This document shows positions 1 to 13,740 of a stretch of DNA of 64,000 nt, piece by piece (position 1 is the first letter of the stretch; each line of letters opens with the position of its first letter). A program made the translations under genes and the position numbers. Source of the stretch: Cercophora sp. LCS_1 (taxonomy: Eukaryota; Ascomycota; Sordariomycetes; Sordariales; Lasiosphaeriaceae); assembly GCA_036250225.1 (NCBI GenBank), contig JAPZLL010000001.1, positions 1,612,001 through 1,676,000 on the forward strand, in the 5' to 3' direction. The notes beneath the pieces were generated by a model. That model did no database searches. It was not told where the DNA came from and worked only from the letters and a program-made list of their open reading frames with translations.

Positions 1-75
1 GAGGAGTCCGAAGTCGAGGATAACGCCAAGGCCGCAACAAACGGCGACGCCAACGGCAAGACCAAGACGAGGTAA
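1..75 (+). CDS. 3' end of a plus-strand gene, unknown product
   Basis: The first 75 bases read open in frame 1 and end at a TAA (73-75). They encode 24 residues rich in Glu, Asp, Asn, Ala and Lys (begins EESEVEDNAKAA, ends GKTKTR). The tail is hydrophilic and low in complexity, as is common at the C-termini of fungal nuclear or cytosolic proteins. The rest of the gene lies outside the window, so no function can be given. Codon choice (GCC, GGC, AAC, AAG) matches the other genes here, which supports it being coding. Confidence 0.6.
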   Translation, partial: EESEVEDNAKAATNGDANGKTKTR

Positions 76-1727
76 ATTACAACAACAACAACTTAGATCA
101 TGACAAAGAGAAAGACTGGCAGGATCAGTGCGTTCCTCTGTGTGTGTGTGTGTGTGAGCGTGTGTGCCCTGTGTCTGGTTTGGTTTAATATGTCATGTCA
201 CCAACGGAGATGCATAATAATGTCTTCATAATGCCTACAATTTTTTTCTCTCCTGTCGTTTTCCCACCCCACCCTCCTCCTTTCTTCCAACGGCCGTCCA
301 TATAGGCACATGCACATGCGCACACATACACACATGCACATCTAAAAAGACAGAACAAAATGTATGTGCATTAGGCGGCGATATGTGGTATCGGTGGCGT
401 TTTTCATCCTCGTGCCATTTCAGCATCGAAAGAGAGAAGTGAGGATGATCGGGTCCAAGGGGTGGACATATGCCCCGGGGTGATGACAAATGAGCGGACG
501 GGTTCTAGACAACTATTCGAGTGCAGGCGTCGTGGGGAATGGCGGGCTTAAACGCTTAAACGAAACTTGGTGTTTGTCGACGACCACTCGGAAAGACTGA
601 GAGCCTTGCTCGCATGGCCGTGGAGATCAAGATGCCGGAATACAATAGCTGAGGAATATTATATACGCTGCTATGACGAGTGGTGTTTTGGCACTTGCGG
701 GAGGTTGGAATAGAGTGAAGCTGACACTGCTTAATCTTCATACCGGTGGGCATGGACCCCTCTCGCCTTGATCGCATCGACATCCGCAGGCAACAGCATC
801 ACAACATTTCACACCAAAGTTTAATGTGGCCATTTTCACTCTTCTGGAACACTCGTTGTGAACAAATAGCTTCTTTTATTTGCAAAAAGCCTGCCTAGAT
901 GGAGTGGCCGATCCCTTTTATTTTATGCTGGCCGGGTGCCATTTGCCTGGCCACACTCTCCACAGTTCACCGCACTCACCACAACATTACGGGCACCACA
1001 ACACTACGGGCACCACAACATTACGGGCACCACAACACTACGGGCACCACAACATTACGGGCACCACAACATGGCCCCAAACCCAATGTCTTCGCCCAAC
1101 TTCATGCCTTTTCTTGCACGCCTTGCCCTTCGCCGTAAAATGCTGCCAAACGCAAAAAAATACAACAACCAAACAACAACAACCAAACACCCCATGCAGT
1201 TCGCTCCCAACTCCAGACCACCAAAACGCTCCGCCTCTCCCGTTCCGTTTCCCCGCCTGGGAAAAGACGCGGTCCTGACACCCGCTACTCGCAAACAACT
1301 CGTGTTTGCGCTTTTCTGTCCCGAACCTCTGTTTACATTCACGAACCACCAACGCCGCCCATGCTTGCTTGGGAATCATCATGGTCCTCGTCTCTCGTAG
1401 TCATCTTGGAGCATGTGCCTCAAATGGCAACCAAAAAAAAAAGCAAAAACGCCGCTATATAAACATTGAAAAGAACCGTTTTGCTGGGCTCGTATCGTGA
1501 GATTCGTCATGTAGAACGTTAAATCGGTTATTAGTGGAGGGAGAAGACGGTTTGTTGACCAGGGCGACATTAAGGGCAGCTGGGGGATGGTCAACACGTC
1601 GATGCGAACTGTGGCGGAGTGGCGATTGCTAGTCATGAGGCCTCCTCATGTGCTCGCCACTCCAATCCTGACTATGGGCCGACGTTACGGCGCACCCGCG
1701 ATTATGTTGGACGAGTGTGGGGATGTT
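76..1727. other. Intergenic region between a plus-strand gene end and the HMT1-type gene end
   Basis: Convergent intergenic stretch holding the 3' flanks of both neighbours. It contains a GT dinucleotide run near 139-156, a 17-bp minisatellite (977-1073) and a TATATAA sequence near 1455 with no gene behind it. Short open frames exist but none shows a domain, a splice structure or the codon bias of the real genes. Confidence 0.6.
977..1073. repeat. 17-bp minisatellite
   Basis: Five full tandem copies of ACGGGCACCACAAC plus a three-base variable end (989-1073), preceded by a partial copy from 977. The variable triplet alternates ACT, ATT, ACT, ATT and then ATG, so the array also has a 34-bp higher-order period. 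It lies in a non-coding region. All three plus-strand frames are open across it only because the unit lacks stop codons. Confidence 0.9.
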
Positions 1728-4700
1728 TCAGGGCTGGCGAGGTGTGTCTTGCTGTGTAGAAGCCTGGTGTCTGGCGAGGGGCTCGTCTATCTCCGAACCA
1801 GGGCTATACTCGTCGTCGGCCATCTCGTCGTGGCGGGTATCTTCGCCATCGTCCTCCTGAAGCGTGCCTTCTGAGCCGTGGTGGCTCCCGTGCGATGAGA
1901 TAGATGCACTGTCGCTCTTTGAGCTATCCGACAAGTTGCCCTTGGTTGACCCGTTCATTGTCGGGCTGTTGAGACGGGTGGGTAAGATTGTCGACGACAC
2001 CATGCTACTGTACCCGTCGGAAACCTCATCGCCGCGTGACAAGTTGGCCTGGCACAAAAGTTTTCTAGCCTTCCGTGTGGCATCGCGAGCATGCTCGGCG
2101 GCGCGCTCGGCGCGACAGTGCTTCTCCCACATGGCCGCATAGCGCCCATTGAGCGCCAACAGCTCCTGGTGGGTGCCCTTTTCCACCATGCTGCCTTGGT
2201 GAAGCACAATGATCTGGTCTGCATGGGTAATGGTCGACAAACGATGACTGGTAACGTGTTAGTTTACGGTCGTGTCCAATCAAGGGGCAATGGCTTGGAG
2301 AACTCACGCAATAATCAACAGAGTGCGACCTGCCCCAAACTTGCCGCTGATCAACTTGGACTGGATTTTTTGTTCTGTCTCGCCATCCAAGGCCGATGTT
2401 GCCTCGTCGAGCATGATTATCTTCGGGTTCTTCAGAATCGTGCGGGCGATGGCGACACGTTGTTTCTCGCCTCCGCTCAAGCGGAGGCCACGTTCGCCGA
2501 CCTTGGTGTTGTATCCATCCGGGAATGCCATGATCCGATCATGAATCGCTGCTGCACGGCACGCCTCGTACACGTCTTCGTCGGTTGCGCTCGGGTTCGC
2601 ATACTTGAGGTTGTACATCAAACTCTCGTTGAAGAGAATGGTATCCTGAGGTACCACGCCGATGAAACGGCGCACCGAGTCAATGGTCAGATCCTTGACG
2701 TCGTGGCCATCGATCTGGATGCTTCCCTCCCGACAGTTGTAATAGCGGAACATCAGACGGAAGACGGTTGATTTGCCGCCACCGGATTCTCCCACAAAAG
2801 CCGTCGTGCTGCCAGGAGGGCACTCGAAAGACAAGTCACGAAGAGCGGGCCTCCGCTTATCGTATGAGAAACCGACGTTATTCCAGCTGATAAGACCGTT
2901 GCACTGGGGTAGCATCTCGACGTCAGGCCCGTCGATAACTGTTGGTTGGATCTTGAAGAGCTCCAGCAGCCTCTCGCCCGAGATCATGGCTTGCTGTACC
3001 GTGCGGTAAAAAGTGCCGAAGAAGTTGAGCGGACCCTGCAACTGAGCGAGATAGGTCATCAGTGTGACGAAATCCTTGACCTGTTTGCGGCCCTGCGAGA
3101 CCTCAATGGCGCAGGTCATGATAGTGACAAGCATGCCGCACATGAATACCATTGACTGACACATGTTCATGTTGTTGATCCCCCAGGTAACCTTGGCCTC
3201 GGCCGTCTGGAAGGCAATAATGGCGTCGCGATATCGCTTGAACTCATACTTCTCTGCGTTGAAGTATTTGACTGTCTCGTACGAAGTAATCGAGTCGTTC
3301 TTGACTGCTTCCTCTTCGCGATCAGCGTTGACCATGTCGCGACGTTGGTCAGCTCTAGTGGCCGCCATGCGGATGGTCAAGTACAAGTAGTAAAAAGTAA
3401 TGATCGAGACGAAGAGCGAGTACTTTGGTCCAAAGACTTTGTAAAAGAAGACGATGGCGACGAGAAGATCGACGAGCATTGGCACGACCTGGAACGTGAC
3501 TTGCTCAAGAAACTGGTTGATCGAAGCGCCCTTGTTGAGCGCAGATAGCACCTCGCCTGTCCGCTTGCCGAGGTGGAAGTCCAGGGAGAGAGAGTGAACG
3601 TGCTCGAAGGCGGCTGTCGTAAGGGCACGGTACGTGTGCTGCGATACCGGAATCCAGAGCAGAGCCCGGAGGCACCCGAGGAGCCCAGACGGCCCCTGCA
3701 GCAACTTATACGCAATCAGGAGACCAATTGAAGCCCACGAGGTTGGCTGGCCCGGAATGGCGTTCTCGAGCTCGTCTGTTACAACTCCGAGCTGGTGCGG
3801 CACCAGCATGTTGACCACGCGCTGGATGACGACGAGGATAAAACATAGGAGAACAACTAGCTGGAGTTTGACAGAGTCGCTGGGCCAGAGATAGGGGAAA
3901 AAGACTGAGTATCCGCGAAAGTATTCGAACCACGTCTTGTGGGGAAGCTTTTGCGGCCGGTAAAACGCTGCGTCCTCATCCTGCGCCTGGAAGCCAGAGT
4001 CGGCGCTGCTGCTGGCACGGCTCAACTCGGGGTTGCCTTGGGCGTGTCCGTTGCTGGCCTGGCCGTTGCTCTGTGTGTGGTAGTTGGCGGCACCACTGTC
4101 GCTATTGCTAAGCAAGGGGCTGGTCTCATCCGCGTCTGCGCGGTTTGCCTCCTCATCCAAGAGTCGCCGTTCTTTCAGGTACTGCTTGGCAGAGAGTGTG
4201 GCATAGAGACAAACTAACAGAGCTATGAGCGTGAGACGGGTCGCGCCAATGCCGAGATCCACAAGGTCCCAGATGTCCCCTTTCTCGGTCTCATCAGTGC
4301 CGTTCGTCTTCCATTCATTGCCGCGAGCAACGGACGGGCCTCCGGAGACGAGAATCGCGAACGACAGCAAGATGATTGCCTCGCCAATCAAACCGAGGGT
4401 CCAGACGATGAAGTGTACGACGTTCGGGCTCTTGCTCCAATCAAAGAGCGTGATGAGCACGTAGACGTACAGGAATGCCGAACCCACAACGTAAACCTTT
4501 GAGCCAGAGTCAGCAATCTGCATTTTGCACGCCGTTACACGGCGGTTCCGGGTCTCGGGACCCCGGAACAGATGGTACTCACGGTTTGCTCCTCGCCGCA
4601 CGACCAGCCATCTAGAAGTCCCGATTTTCCGCGGGCTTGCAGGGCATGGGCGGTAATTGCGACAATGTTGGCGCAGAACGTTAAAATGAGACCGGCTGTG

Positions 4701-4990
4701 GCATACTGGAAGGCTCTGCGGGCAAAGCTGTAGCCAGCGTAGGGCTCCACTGTCTGCGGCTCGTCCAATTGTTCCCGCTTCCTCTTTGTGAAGGGCAGCG
4801 GCTTCCCACCCGGTCCCCTGGCGACGGGAGCAACAACCTCTTCCTCAGATTGGGCGGTGACGATGCTGTGAACGGCGGCCGAAAGGATGAATGCCAACAG
4901 GAGTACAACCGGGTAGAGGAGCTGTGCGCGAAGGTAGACAGTCTCGGCGATTGTTCTCAGCGGCTCGCCGCCAATGTGGAAAGCGACCAT
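1728..4990 (-). CDS. hmt1: Vacuolar heavy-metal-tolerance ABC transporter (HMT1 type)
   Basis: Half-size ABC exporter of the HMT1/ABCB6 group. In fission yeast this family moves phytochelatin, glutathione or metal conjugates into the vacuole; the role here is inferred. Three exons: 4990-4583, 4517-2308 and 2247-1728 (introns 65 and 60 nt, the second with branch CTAAC), giving 1045 residues. An extra N-terminal membrane domain covers about residues 1-270. The six-helix ABC membrane domain starts near 355. The nucleotide-binding domain has Walker A GESGGGKST near 710, signature LSGGEKQRVAIART near 815, Walker B IIMLDEAT near 835 and an H-loop histidine in AHRLSTIT that is assembled across the second intron. 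The last 130 or so residues form a Ser/Asp/Glu-rich tail with GSHHGSEG. The start is the first ATG of the open exon. Downstream on the same strand lies only intergenic DNA. Confidence 0.95.
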
Positions 4991-7900
4991 GCTGGGCCTG
5001 GAAAGAAGGCCGGATTAGAGAAGGCGGGAGCAGAGAGGGGAGCGGCGGAGGTTCAAGAGGGCGGGGGAGGTTGCAAACGGCGGTGATGCTCCTGCATGCC
5101 GACTCCCAGGGGTCGTTGAGCAACAGTGGGGGGAGGGGAGCGGTAAGAGGGGGGATTGGGAAGTTGGGGACTTGTGGGCTGCAGATCGAGACGTACAAGA
5201 CTTAGACAGAGACGCAATGCCGCCGGTTCATGGCCTTGTTGCCTTGTGCGGGCTGTGGCGGCAAACCCAGGGGCTGACGATGGCCTCCGAGCTGATCGGT
5301 CAACGTCAATGGACCGATTGTGCTTTGCGGGAGGGCGGGCGTGGTGGGGCAAACGGAGCAGCTGACGGGGTTGGAGGTGGCTTTTGCCACTAATTAGGTA
5401 TCCGGTGCTCGCGTCAAGGGCAGGCCGCTGACCCTTCCTACCAGGGCGATCGACGTGCGTGTGCGGGCACCGTCGGCTGCCAATGCTGCTGGTGAAGGTT
5501 GCGATGCTTCTGGCAGCGGTCTGCTGCGAGCTGCTGTACGTTAAGGTAGGTTGTCTGTCTGGACGGTGCAGCGTCGACAATCTATGATTTCCGGGGTCTC
5601 GGCTGCGGCTCCAGCGTGTGACCGGCTCTGGACAGCGAGTTCTAGGCTCTGCTTGACCAGGCAGCAGATGTTGAATGGAAGGCAGGGCAACAACACTGGA
5701 ACAACAATAACAACAACAACGACGACGACGTCCAGGGAAGGATACACTCGCAAAAGCGGAAAGCAGAAAACGAGCGTGGTGGAGGGGTAGGTGGTGGTGG
5801 TGGTTGTTTTTGGGAGCTTGGGAGAGAGAGTCGAGGTTCGATCGAGCTTGCACACGACGCGGAGGGGTTGTTCTTGTGTAAGTAGGTAGGTAAGTAACAG
5901 TGACAACCCTCCTTCGCCAACCAAACTACCTAGAAAGAGCACCCTTGGACGGTTGTACAGACTGGTGGAACCGATGGACGGTATGTACATAGACGCAAGA
6001 GGTGTGTGTGGGCAGCTGCAAAGCAGCTGTTTCGCGGTTGCAGGGGGGTGTGGTAGGCGGCCCAGGCCCACGGCAGCCCACCTCTCTCACCACACCTTTC
6101 CCAGCCCACGACACACCACAACCTCGAGCGGGGTCTCGTTCCACAGACCGCATCCAACCTTCTCTCCCGTGCTTTTCTCGAAGCAGCAGAGAATTTTCGC
6201 TGTTATGCTTAGACAGCCGGGGTCTTTGGAGCAAAGCGGAGTTGTGTTACGATGCGCGCTTGACGGTCCTTGGTTTTACCTCGCGGCCCCCTGTTCCTCC
6301 CATCTTTTTGGCTTTTGCCATTGCCAGCCGGACCGCCGGGACGGTAGAGCACACGCACGCAGACTCCAGACGAAACTCGCAGTCCTTCGACGCGGTCCAC
6401 AGCCCACGGTCCACGGCCCATGGTCCAACATCCACGGCATGACAAGGTTTCCCATCTTCCGTTTTCCCCACTGCCGCCGCCCATCGACTCTTCCGCCTCC
6501 CGCCCGCTCGAAGAATAGATGAATCGAGGTCCCTTGTCGCCGCTCTCGCCCCAGCTGGCAGGTTTTTCCGGGACTCGAGACCGGGCCGTTCCAGTCTGGG
6601 CCTGCTCCACCATGCTCTTGTCTGCCTGAAGCCCCCAACCATGCTGTCGCTTCCATCGCCTGTCCGCAGACGGCTGGATGCCCTGTGTCCGCCCGATGAG
6701 GAAGCACTGGCTTCTGGTTCGCCTGGCCAGTAGCCGGACGGCTGGAGCAGCCCAAAGAGCGGCCGCATCGGTCGTGCAAGGTAGCAATTGCAGACTGTCA
6801 CCAACCGCCAAATGCGCGCCATCATGAGCACATCAACAAAAACCGAGCATCGCGAGAGGCCTGCCGCACCACGACATGCGGCCCAAGCAGCAGAAGCGAA
6901 CAGTCAACCAAACGGCTCCGCCCCTCCCCCGAGCGCGGGCCATCGTCTCAAGTCCCAAATTGGACTTGCTCACCGCCTTGTCTCGCCCGACAAAAGGTGA
7001 TTGCAGCCAAGCTGCTGCATGCATGCCAAATATCCCACACCTTGACGTGCTGGACCTAGGTGCATATTAAGCGTGTCTCGCTCGGTCGGGTCTAGGGGCA
7101 TCTTTTCTCGAGGCTCGTGGCCACCTATGGCTTTTCAAGCATTGCTCGGCTGTCCACATCCCTAGCAGGGGGGCAGCCACAGCCCGCTCTCCGTCGCCCG
7201 CAGAAGCCCGTCCGCCCACGAGCTGATTTGCTCCCGCAGAAGCTGCACGTCGTGCGCCATGGTAGGGTTGGCAAGGACCCGGCAGCAGCGTGCGTAGTGT
7301 TGCGCCTGCTCTTGTCCATCCACTCACTCCACGCCATCCGCTGGGACGCCGTACGCAGTCTGAATATGTACGCAGTACGGGGCAGAACCGAGAGGGGGGG
7401 TCAAAGAGGGGGAGGGGATCTCGGGGAGGAGGGGTGCCGTAGTGGTGGGGCATCGGCGAAGGGCTGCACACCCAGATGTCAAACAACCACAACTCAATCA
7501 GAAACCCCGTCCGGAAGCGCTCCGGCCGCCTGCGACTGGCTGCCGCCTCCGACACCGTCACTTTGTTTTCTCGGCTCGCTCGCTGCTCTCATGTGAGATG
7601 TGATAGTTCACGAGGTAAGCGCAGCCCGACAATTCTACAGCTGAGCTTGGAAAAGAGGGCTAAGTTGGCCTTGGTCATGGTCGAACCGGACTGTCGGGCA
7701 TGCTGCTGGTCGTCCGCTGATTGCCCTTTTCCTTGCTTTGCGGGCTCTGTCGCATATGTTGCTGACAGGTCGTTGCTGCTCGAATGCCCAAGGTCAGGAC
7801 ACGGGCCGGGCAGCACGTCTCCATCATTCTGTGTCTTCCGCTTCTCTCGCACAAACCGAGCAAACACCGGCAGCCGCAGCGTCATCCCCATCACCGTCGC

Positions 7901-9933
7901 CATCATGGCCTCCCGCGTCTCCCCGGTGCGAGGCGGTCGGCAGCGGGCCAATGAGTAACCTCCCCTTAGTCAAGCGGTAGAGAGTCGTGAGAAAGGAAGG
8001 ATGAGGGGAAAGGGTGCTGTCAGAAGAAGAAACGAGTTAAAAAAAAACTTTGACAATTCCCGTGACCAAAGCCGGGCAGCAGCATCCGGAAAGGCTCATT
8101 GAGAGCAGAACGTTTGCTTCCCATGCGGCCACCCTCGGCGACCTTTGCCAGGGTGCCCGTTCGGGTCCCTCGTCGAGGCTCGAGCCTTGGTACGCCTCTT
8201 CCGTCAACCGTCGTCCAGCAGCCGATCTTCGCTTGGCACGTTTGTGGTGCGGGTGGGCGGCCCTTGCTTCGGCTGGCATGCCAGCCCACCCCCATTGCGT
8301 CCTCGCGTCACCGGCAGGTCAGAATGTCAGCCAGCGTGCTCGCTGTGCCATGCCGCGATGCCACGACACCTCACCGACCCCAGAATTCTTGAAGCCTCAC
8401 CGACACAACGATAATGCACGATAATGCAAGCTAGCAGACCGGTCAAGACGTGGAGCCCAATCGTGCCGGCAGAGCGCAAACCCGCCCGAATCAGCTGCCG
8501 GAATCTTGTTGGCCGATCTCGACGTTGTGTGTCCGGGTCCGGCTCGACACAAGCACGCGATAGGAACAACCAAAGCGCTGCAGCTGGGAGTTTTTTTCGG
8601 CAGCCCTGGTGCACACCAAGCTCCTCTCTTCCTTGCCGACGCAGCAAAGTGCGTGCATATTCAATCGAGCAACGTGTCATACCGCACATCTGGACAGCGC
8701 CGTGACTACGTGCCTCGACGGCGAGAGGTCCTCCATATTCCCGAGGCGTTGTTGCACGCTCTGGCGCTGCTTTACGAGCACGACGTGCCTTGAATCCTTC
8801 CGTCTCCGGAGGTGCCCCTATTCGCCGCCATCGTTGCGGTCTTAGGTACAGATGCATTCCGGCATCCCGCAAGTCCTGACCGGTGCCCAGATCCAGAATG
8901 ACTAGCTTGCTGCTGCCCAAGACCGCCCGTTTGCCCTGTCGGCAGATCTGTCATCTCATTGTCGTATGTTGGTCCGCGCTGCCCGAGTGGAAAGTTGCTG
9001 GCCATGCGGTCATGCCTCAAATCCTTTGCGCGGCGGGAAGATTGCCGAACATTCCCCTTCTTGACCGAGGCGGGCGGCGTCCTGAAAAATGAGGTCACCA
9101 AAACAAGAAACGAAGGGAAAGGGGGTTTTGGTTGTGTGGGGGTATCGATGATGCCGAGCAGCCCAACCAGTCATCCTTCGGGCAATCGAAATGCCAGGTT
9201 GTCGCTGCTCGACGTTGCGCAAAACGACTGCCGGGCGCCACAAGGCTGGTAGTGGTGATAATAAGGCGTGATCGCCCAAGAAAGGCAACGCAAAGGTGTC
9301 TAAGTCTGTTGGGCTGGTAATCCGGGGAATCTGGGGATCTCGGGTGTCGAGACATGTCGGGGTCAGCCGATCCCCCACGGCATCCCGTTTTCTTCTCCCT
9401 GTCCTATTCTTTGGCATGGCGGGACGAGGGTTTATTGCGCCATGGCGGGCCTATCCGTCCCGCTGCCCGTGGCCCACGGGCGGACCAGTGCTGCGTGCGA
9501 CGGTGCCCCGCCGCGGCGGCGGCGCAGTCTCTCATCCTCGCGCCGGTTGATATCATCGAACTCGGTGGCTATGTCCTCCTGTTTCAATTTGTTTCTTAGC
9601 ATACCTCAAGCGAGGTAGATGACTGGGTCTTTTTTTCCTTACCTGGGTGAGGGGAGACTGTTGGGACCCCATCCCCGGGAACAGGGATGCGGATGGGGGT
9701 TCGACGTCGCTCCTGGCGACCCTTTGGTCCAGTTGTGTGCTATGCCAGGCATAGTCAGCTAGCTGCGGTCGAGGGTCATACAATCGGTTTTCATTTGCCA
9801 ATGCGGACAGTTTGGGAATTTACGACTTACAGGACGTGGATTGGGCCGGAGCCTGTGGTTGGCTGCTCTGGCCGGGTTGGGAGCCGGAGGCCGGAGTGGT
9901 GCCGCCGTTGCCGCCAGCCGCATTGCTGGTGCT

Positions 9934-9955
9934 TGAGGTGACCGGAATCACCTCA
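9934..9955. promoter_or_regulatory. 22-bp palindrome with CCGGAA centre
   Basis: Perfect 8-bp inverted arms (TGAGGTGA and TCACCTCA) flank the six bases CCGGAA. A shorter inverted pair, CTCAC and GTGAG, follows within 60 bp. Symmetric sites of this size are typical of dimeric DNA-binding proteins. No gene start lies close by, so any regulatory role is a guess. Confidence 0.25.
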
Positions 9956-11586
9956 CTACGCTGTTCCCTAGTCACAGGAGCGGACGTCTCACCGCAGTGA
10001 GAGGGGGTTTCCGGAGCCGAGAAGGGTTGCCAGAGCCAAGGGAGATCGCCGCTGTGAAGAGGCGTTGCCGGGTGCTTGGTGCTGGTTGTGCTGGTGCTAG
10101 AAGATGTTGGGGAAGAGGAACAGGATCGCCACTTGCTGGTGCTGGCTCAAGAAAGGAGAAATGTTAGGTTGTGCGCGAGCACAGAAAGGTTAACCAGGGG
10201 CTCCCTTTCTCTCGGCGCGGAAAGATGGGTGTAAACATGGGCGTTTATCAACTTTGACGGCAAGAGCCAACCACGCACATCAACATACGAACAGTCAGAG
10301 GGCCAGGTGAGGCCACTTTTGTTCTGACAACCCGGCTGACAGCTGGAATCGGGCAAGCCTTGCCTGTCACAGGCTTATAGTGGATGGGAACGACAGGAGC
10401 GTCTTAAGAGACCAGACAGTTCCGGAAGGAGCCCCTGACAAGCTTACGAGGAATGGTCATATTGGGGGCACTGTGCAGACTCTTGCGTGTCCAACCGGCT
10501 AGCAAGGTCTCGTGGCGCTTGGAAATAAGCTCTTTCCGGAGCTGTATGGTGGCTTAGGCATTGAAAGGAGCACAGGACGACAAAGGCACTATGTTGGGTG
10601 CGTGACCCCCCAAGAAAGGCATTCTCATTCTTCGTCTACTTCCTCCCTCCATCCCGCACTCCCGTCTGTATTGTCAACCTAGAAAAAATGTGAGAGTTGG
10701 TCATCGCAAATCCAGCTCATGTGGCCAATTTTTCAGGCACAACCAACAGCGCTTGGAGTTGTCAGTGTTTGCCAAACAGCGACTTGACCATGTGCTGACT
10801 CTGAGACACAGATATTGTGTGCTGAACAGGCAGGTGAGACCCCCAGGGAAACAAAGCCCCCCACCCATGCGGAATGTGTTCTGACGCTCGTGTCCATCCC
10901 CAGGACCTATGGTCTGGCTTTGACACGCAACTTGGCTTGTCTAAAGTTTACTTTCGTGGTGGGTTGGTTGCTTCTGGAATCAGAGCATTTTGTTACATTA
11001 ACAATTACGCATCCCGTAGTCTGCACCGCTGATAGCTCTTCCAACCCAAGGAGAGCCGAGACAGCCCCTCACACAAGAGCAAGTCTGCGACATGGAGATG
11101 TTGAAACACTAGAGCAATATCGGCTGCAGAACAGAATCGACTTGGCTTCAGCCACAGTTTGATACTCCCGGCGAGACGGGCCTGGTCGAGGCGTCGGCGA
11201 TCTGATGGATCGGACAGATCTGATGTTGCAGCACAGCGATTTCTTGGCGCGGAACCTATCCACGCCACGACCCCAAAGTCCAGCGCGCCAACCCTGCGTG
11301 TGAGATTCTCTCTCCATCCTCCTCTATGACACTGAGCTAATCAGGCGGGCCGGAAGACAGGCGGGCACCGTACGAAGAGCGCTGAATGGCGAAATAGACG
11401 GACGCTGACGCCAGTGGTCTCTGTCGCTCTGTCCAGTTTAGGCCCTGAGTCTTCCGAATCGAGCGCTTTGCAGATGCAGCCGGCGGCTGCTTGATGCCGG
11501 CGGCAGGCCAGCTGCGTCTCATGGACTACTGGTCTGGCCAACGGCGACCACCCAGCATCATGTACCGGCTACCCACACGTCGTATG

Positions 11587-11642
11587 GACACACACACACA
11601 CACACACCACACACACACACACACACACACGCACGCACGCAC
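11587..11642. repeat. CA microsatellite, interrupted
   Basis: About 56 bp of CA repeats with one CC interruption, ending in GCAC units. Non-coding. Confidence 0.95.
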
Positions 11643-12225
11643 TCACACAGCACCCCTCTCTGCAGTCTCAGCTCCGGCATCCACATCGCTCGCTCGCTCG
11701 CTCGCGCCCCTCGCCGGCACGATCCCACCAACCTGGTTTTGCTCGCTAATCGACGGATGGCTCGCATTTCGATCTTCCTGATCGGTGGCGACCTGCAGCA
11801 AATATCACAGGTCTCGGGACGAGCGACGGGGAGGGGGTGGGCGATGCTGCCGACTGACTGAGACGTCATGGCAAAAAGGCCCACCCCTCCCTCCTCTTGA
11901 CGGCTCGCCACAGGCTGAAGCAATGGTCGGCATCTCCATGAGATCACTGGACGCTAGCCAGCGCTGTCTCCCATCTTGCATATACGTGCCGATGGAGGAG
12001 CACTTATCACACCCTGTGATAAACGAGAAGACCCTGCCGCTGCGGAGGGCTGCTCACATCCCCGGGCCCTAACCGATGTCGTCTGCGCTTCCGGCCCTTT
12101 CCGCGCGAGACACTGTCCATCGCAGCCTCTGCTGTCGACCTAGAGCATCCGGCTGCCTTAGCCGGTGGGGAATTTATATGGCTAAAGCACAGACGGGATT
12201 GCGAGGGTCCTTCGTGAGCGAGCAA

Positions 12226-12256
12226 GAAAATAAAATAAAATAAAATAAAACAAAAC
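12226..12256. repeat. AAAAT pentanucleotide repeat
   Basis: Roughly five copies of an AAAAT unit followed by AAAAC variants. Non-coding, AT-rich island in GC-rich DNA. Confidence 0.85.
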
Positions 12257-12772
12257 AGGAAATGCTTACATTGTTTGGCCGGTGTCTTATGTGTGCTCAG
12301 CTGCAGTGGTGGTGTCAAAACTGATATATCACATGCAGAAGCAGTTCAGAGGTAGAAAGGGGCCACACCAGCCAAGAGACCTTCGTGGCCAATAAAGCAG
12401 CCGACACACAACTGCTGCCATCCATGACTCGGCCCAATCACCGGCTCAGAGTGGGTTGTCCTGTTTATTCTCACTCAAAAGGGGCTGTGTTTTTCTGGGT
12501 CATGGTGGTAACACTAACACCGACAGTATGCACCGCGCTTGATTGAATCACCACAATCACTCGACCAATCCCTACGCATACACGAGGCCTCCCTTGCACA
12601 CATTCCCAAAGCCGCTCATGGTTGTTGAACGAACCAGTCAACGATTAGATCGCTCTCTCTCTTTCTATCTACCCTGTCATTACGCTGCGGCATATTCTAG
12701 CCAACAACATCAACCCTCGTAGCCGAGTACGGCGTTGCAATATACGATACATGTGCAGTGAAGTGGTTGTCG

Positions 12773-12782
<10 letters not shown>

Positions 12783-12819
<37 letters not shown>
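12783..12819. repeat. CA microsatellite
   Basis: About 18 uninterrupted CA units preceded by a short GCGC stretch. Non-coding. Confidence 0.95.
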
Positions 12820-12820
<1 letters not shown>

Positions 12821-13740
12821 TGTCACTGGACGACGACGACCAAAAGCCTAGAATAACCGAGCCCTGAGTCCCTGGTACATCCAAGCCTACTGTACATCAT
12901 ACGTCATGCCATCAGAGTAGCCAATGCCTTTTATTATTGCAAAACTCGTATTGAGCCTTTGTGCGCTCCGCTGGGCATCATTGCTCGTAGCCAGGAAGCA
13001 CAGCAGATTCCATGCCATGCCTGCCATCGATGCACACCACTTGGGGTAACGCGTCCCAACGGTCTTTTGTGTTACCGCTCACACTCACCCGCTTACCCGT
13101 TGTCTTGGCTAGGTACCTAGCCTGGCTGTCGTATGGCTACCGCCCTTTTATCATCTAAATGAGAAACCAGCAAAGAGGGCCGTGGCTGGGGGTTGGGCCG
13201 AAATCTCGACTCCGAGCCCACACCAGTTCCTAATTGCGCGGGGACTAAACAGCTCCAGATCCGACGCCGAGGGCAGGATTCCGGCTCAGCCGCCAGCCAC
13301 GGCGCAGCTAGCTGGTTTCCCATCTGAGCAACACAAACCGGCACATGGCCCCCTCGGACGTGTGCAGCAGGCTGGATTTATTTCGCCTTCTAGAAACGCA
13401 AGATGAGTGAATGGGAGTGGGTGCCGACGGATGGGGGTATGCAGTGCGACGCGTGGACAATTCAATTGTGCGACGGGGTCGGGTTTCCCGATTTTTGGTC
13501 GCTGGGCTGTATACCCACGTATCGTGTGTATTTGCGTGGCATCGTCGTGGTTGTCAAGTGATATTTAATTGATAAAGGAAGTTGGTGCTTTTTGATGGTG
13601 ACCTCGTCGGTATCCGTCGTATCTCTGGACTTTATGTAGTGGCTATAGAACGAGAAATTTGAGTTGTCTGGATAGACGGTCAATCAGCAAATCTGAGTTG
13701 GCTCAACACACAATTGGCTGCACCCCACAAGCCTGTCACC

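Noticed and set aside
2091..2771. Plus-strand open frame of 226 codons
   Set aside because: It is antisense to the ATP-binding domain of the HMT1-type transporter; no family features.
5053..5853. Minus-strand open frame of 266 codons upstream of the HMT1-type gene
   Set aside because: Arg/Ser/Pro/His-rich, no domain, overlapping frames on both strands. More like a GC-rich leader region.
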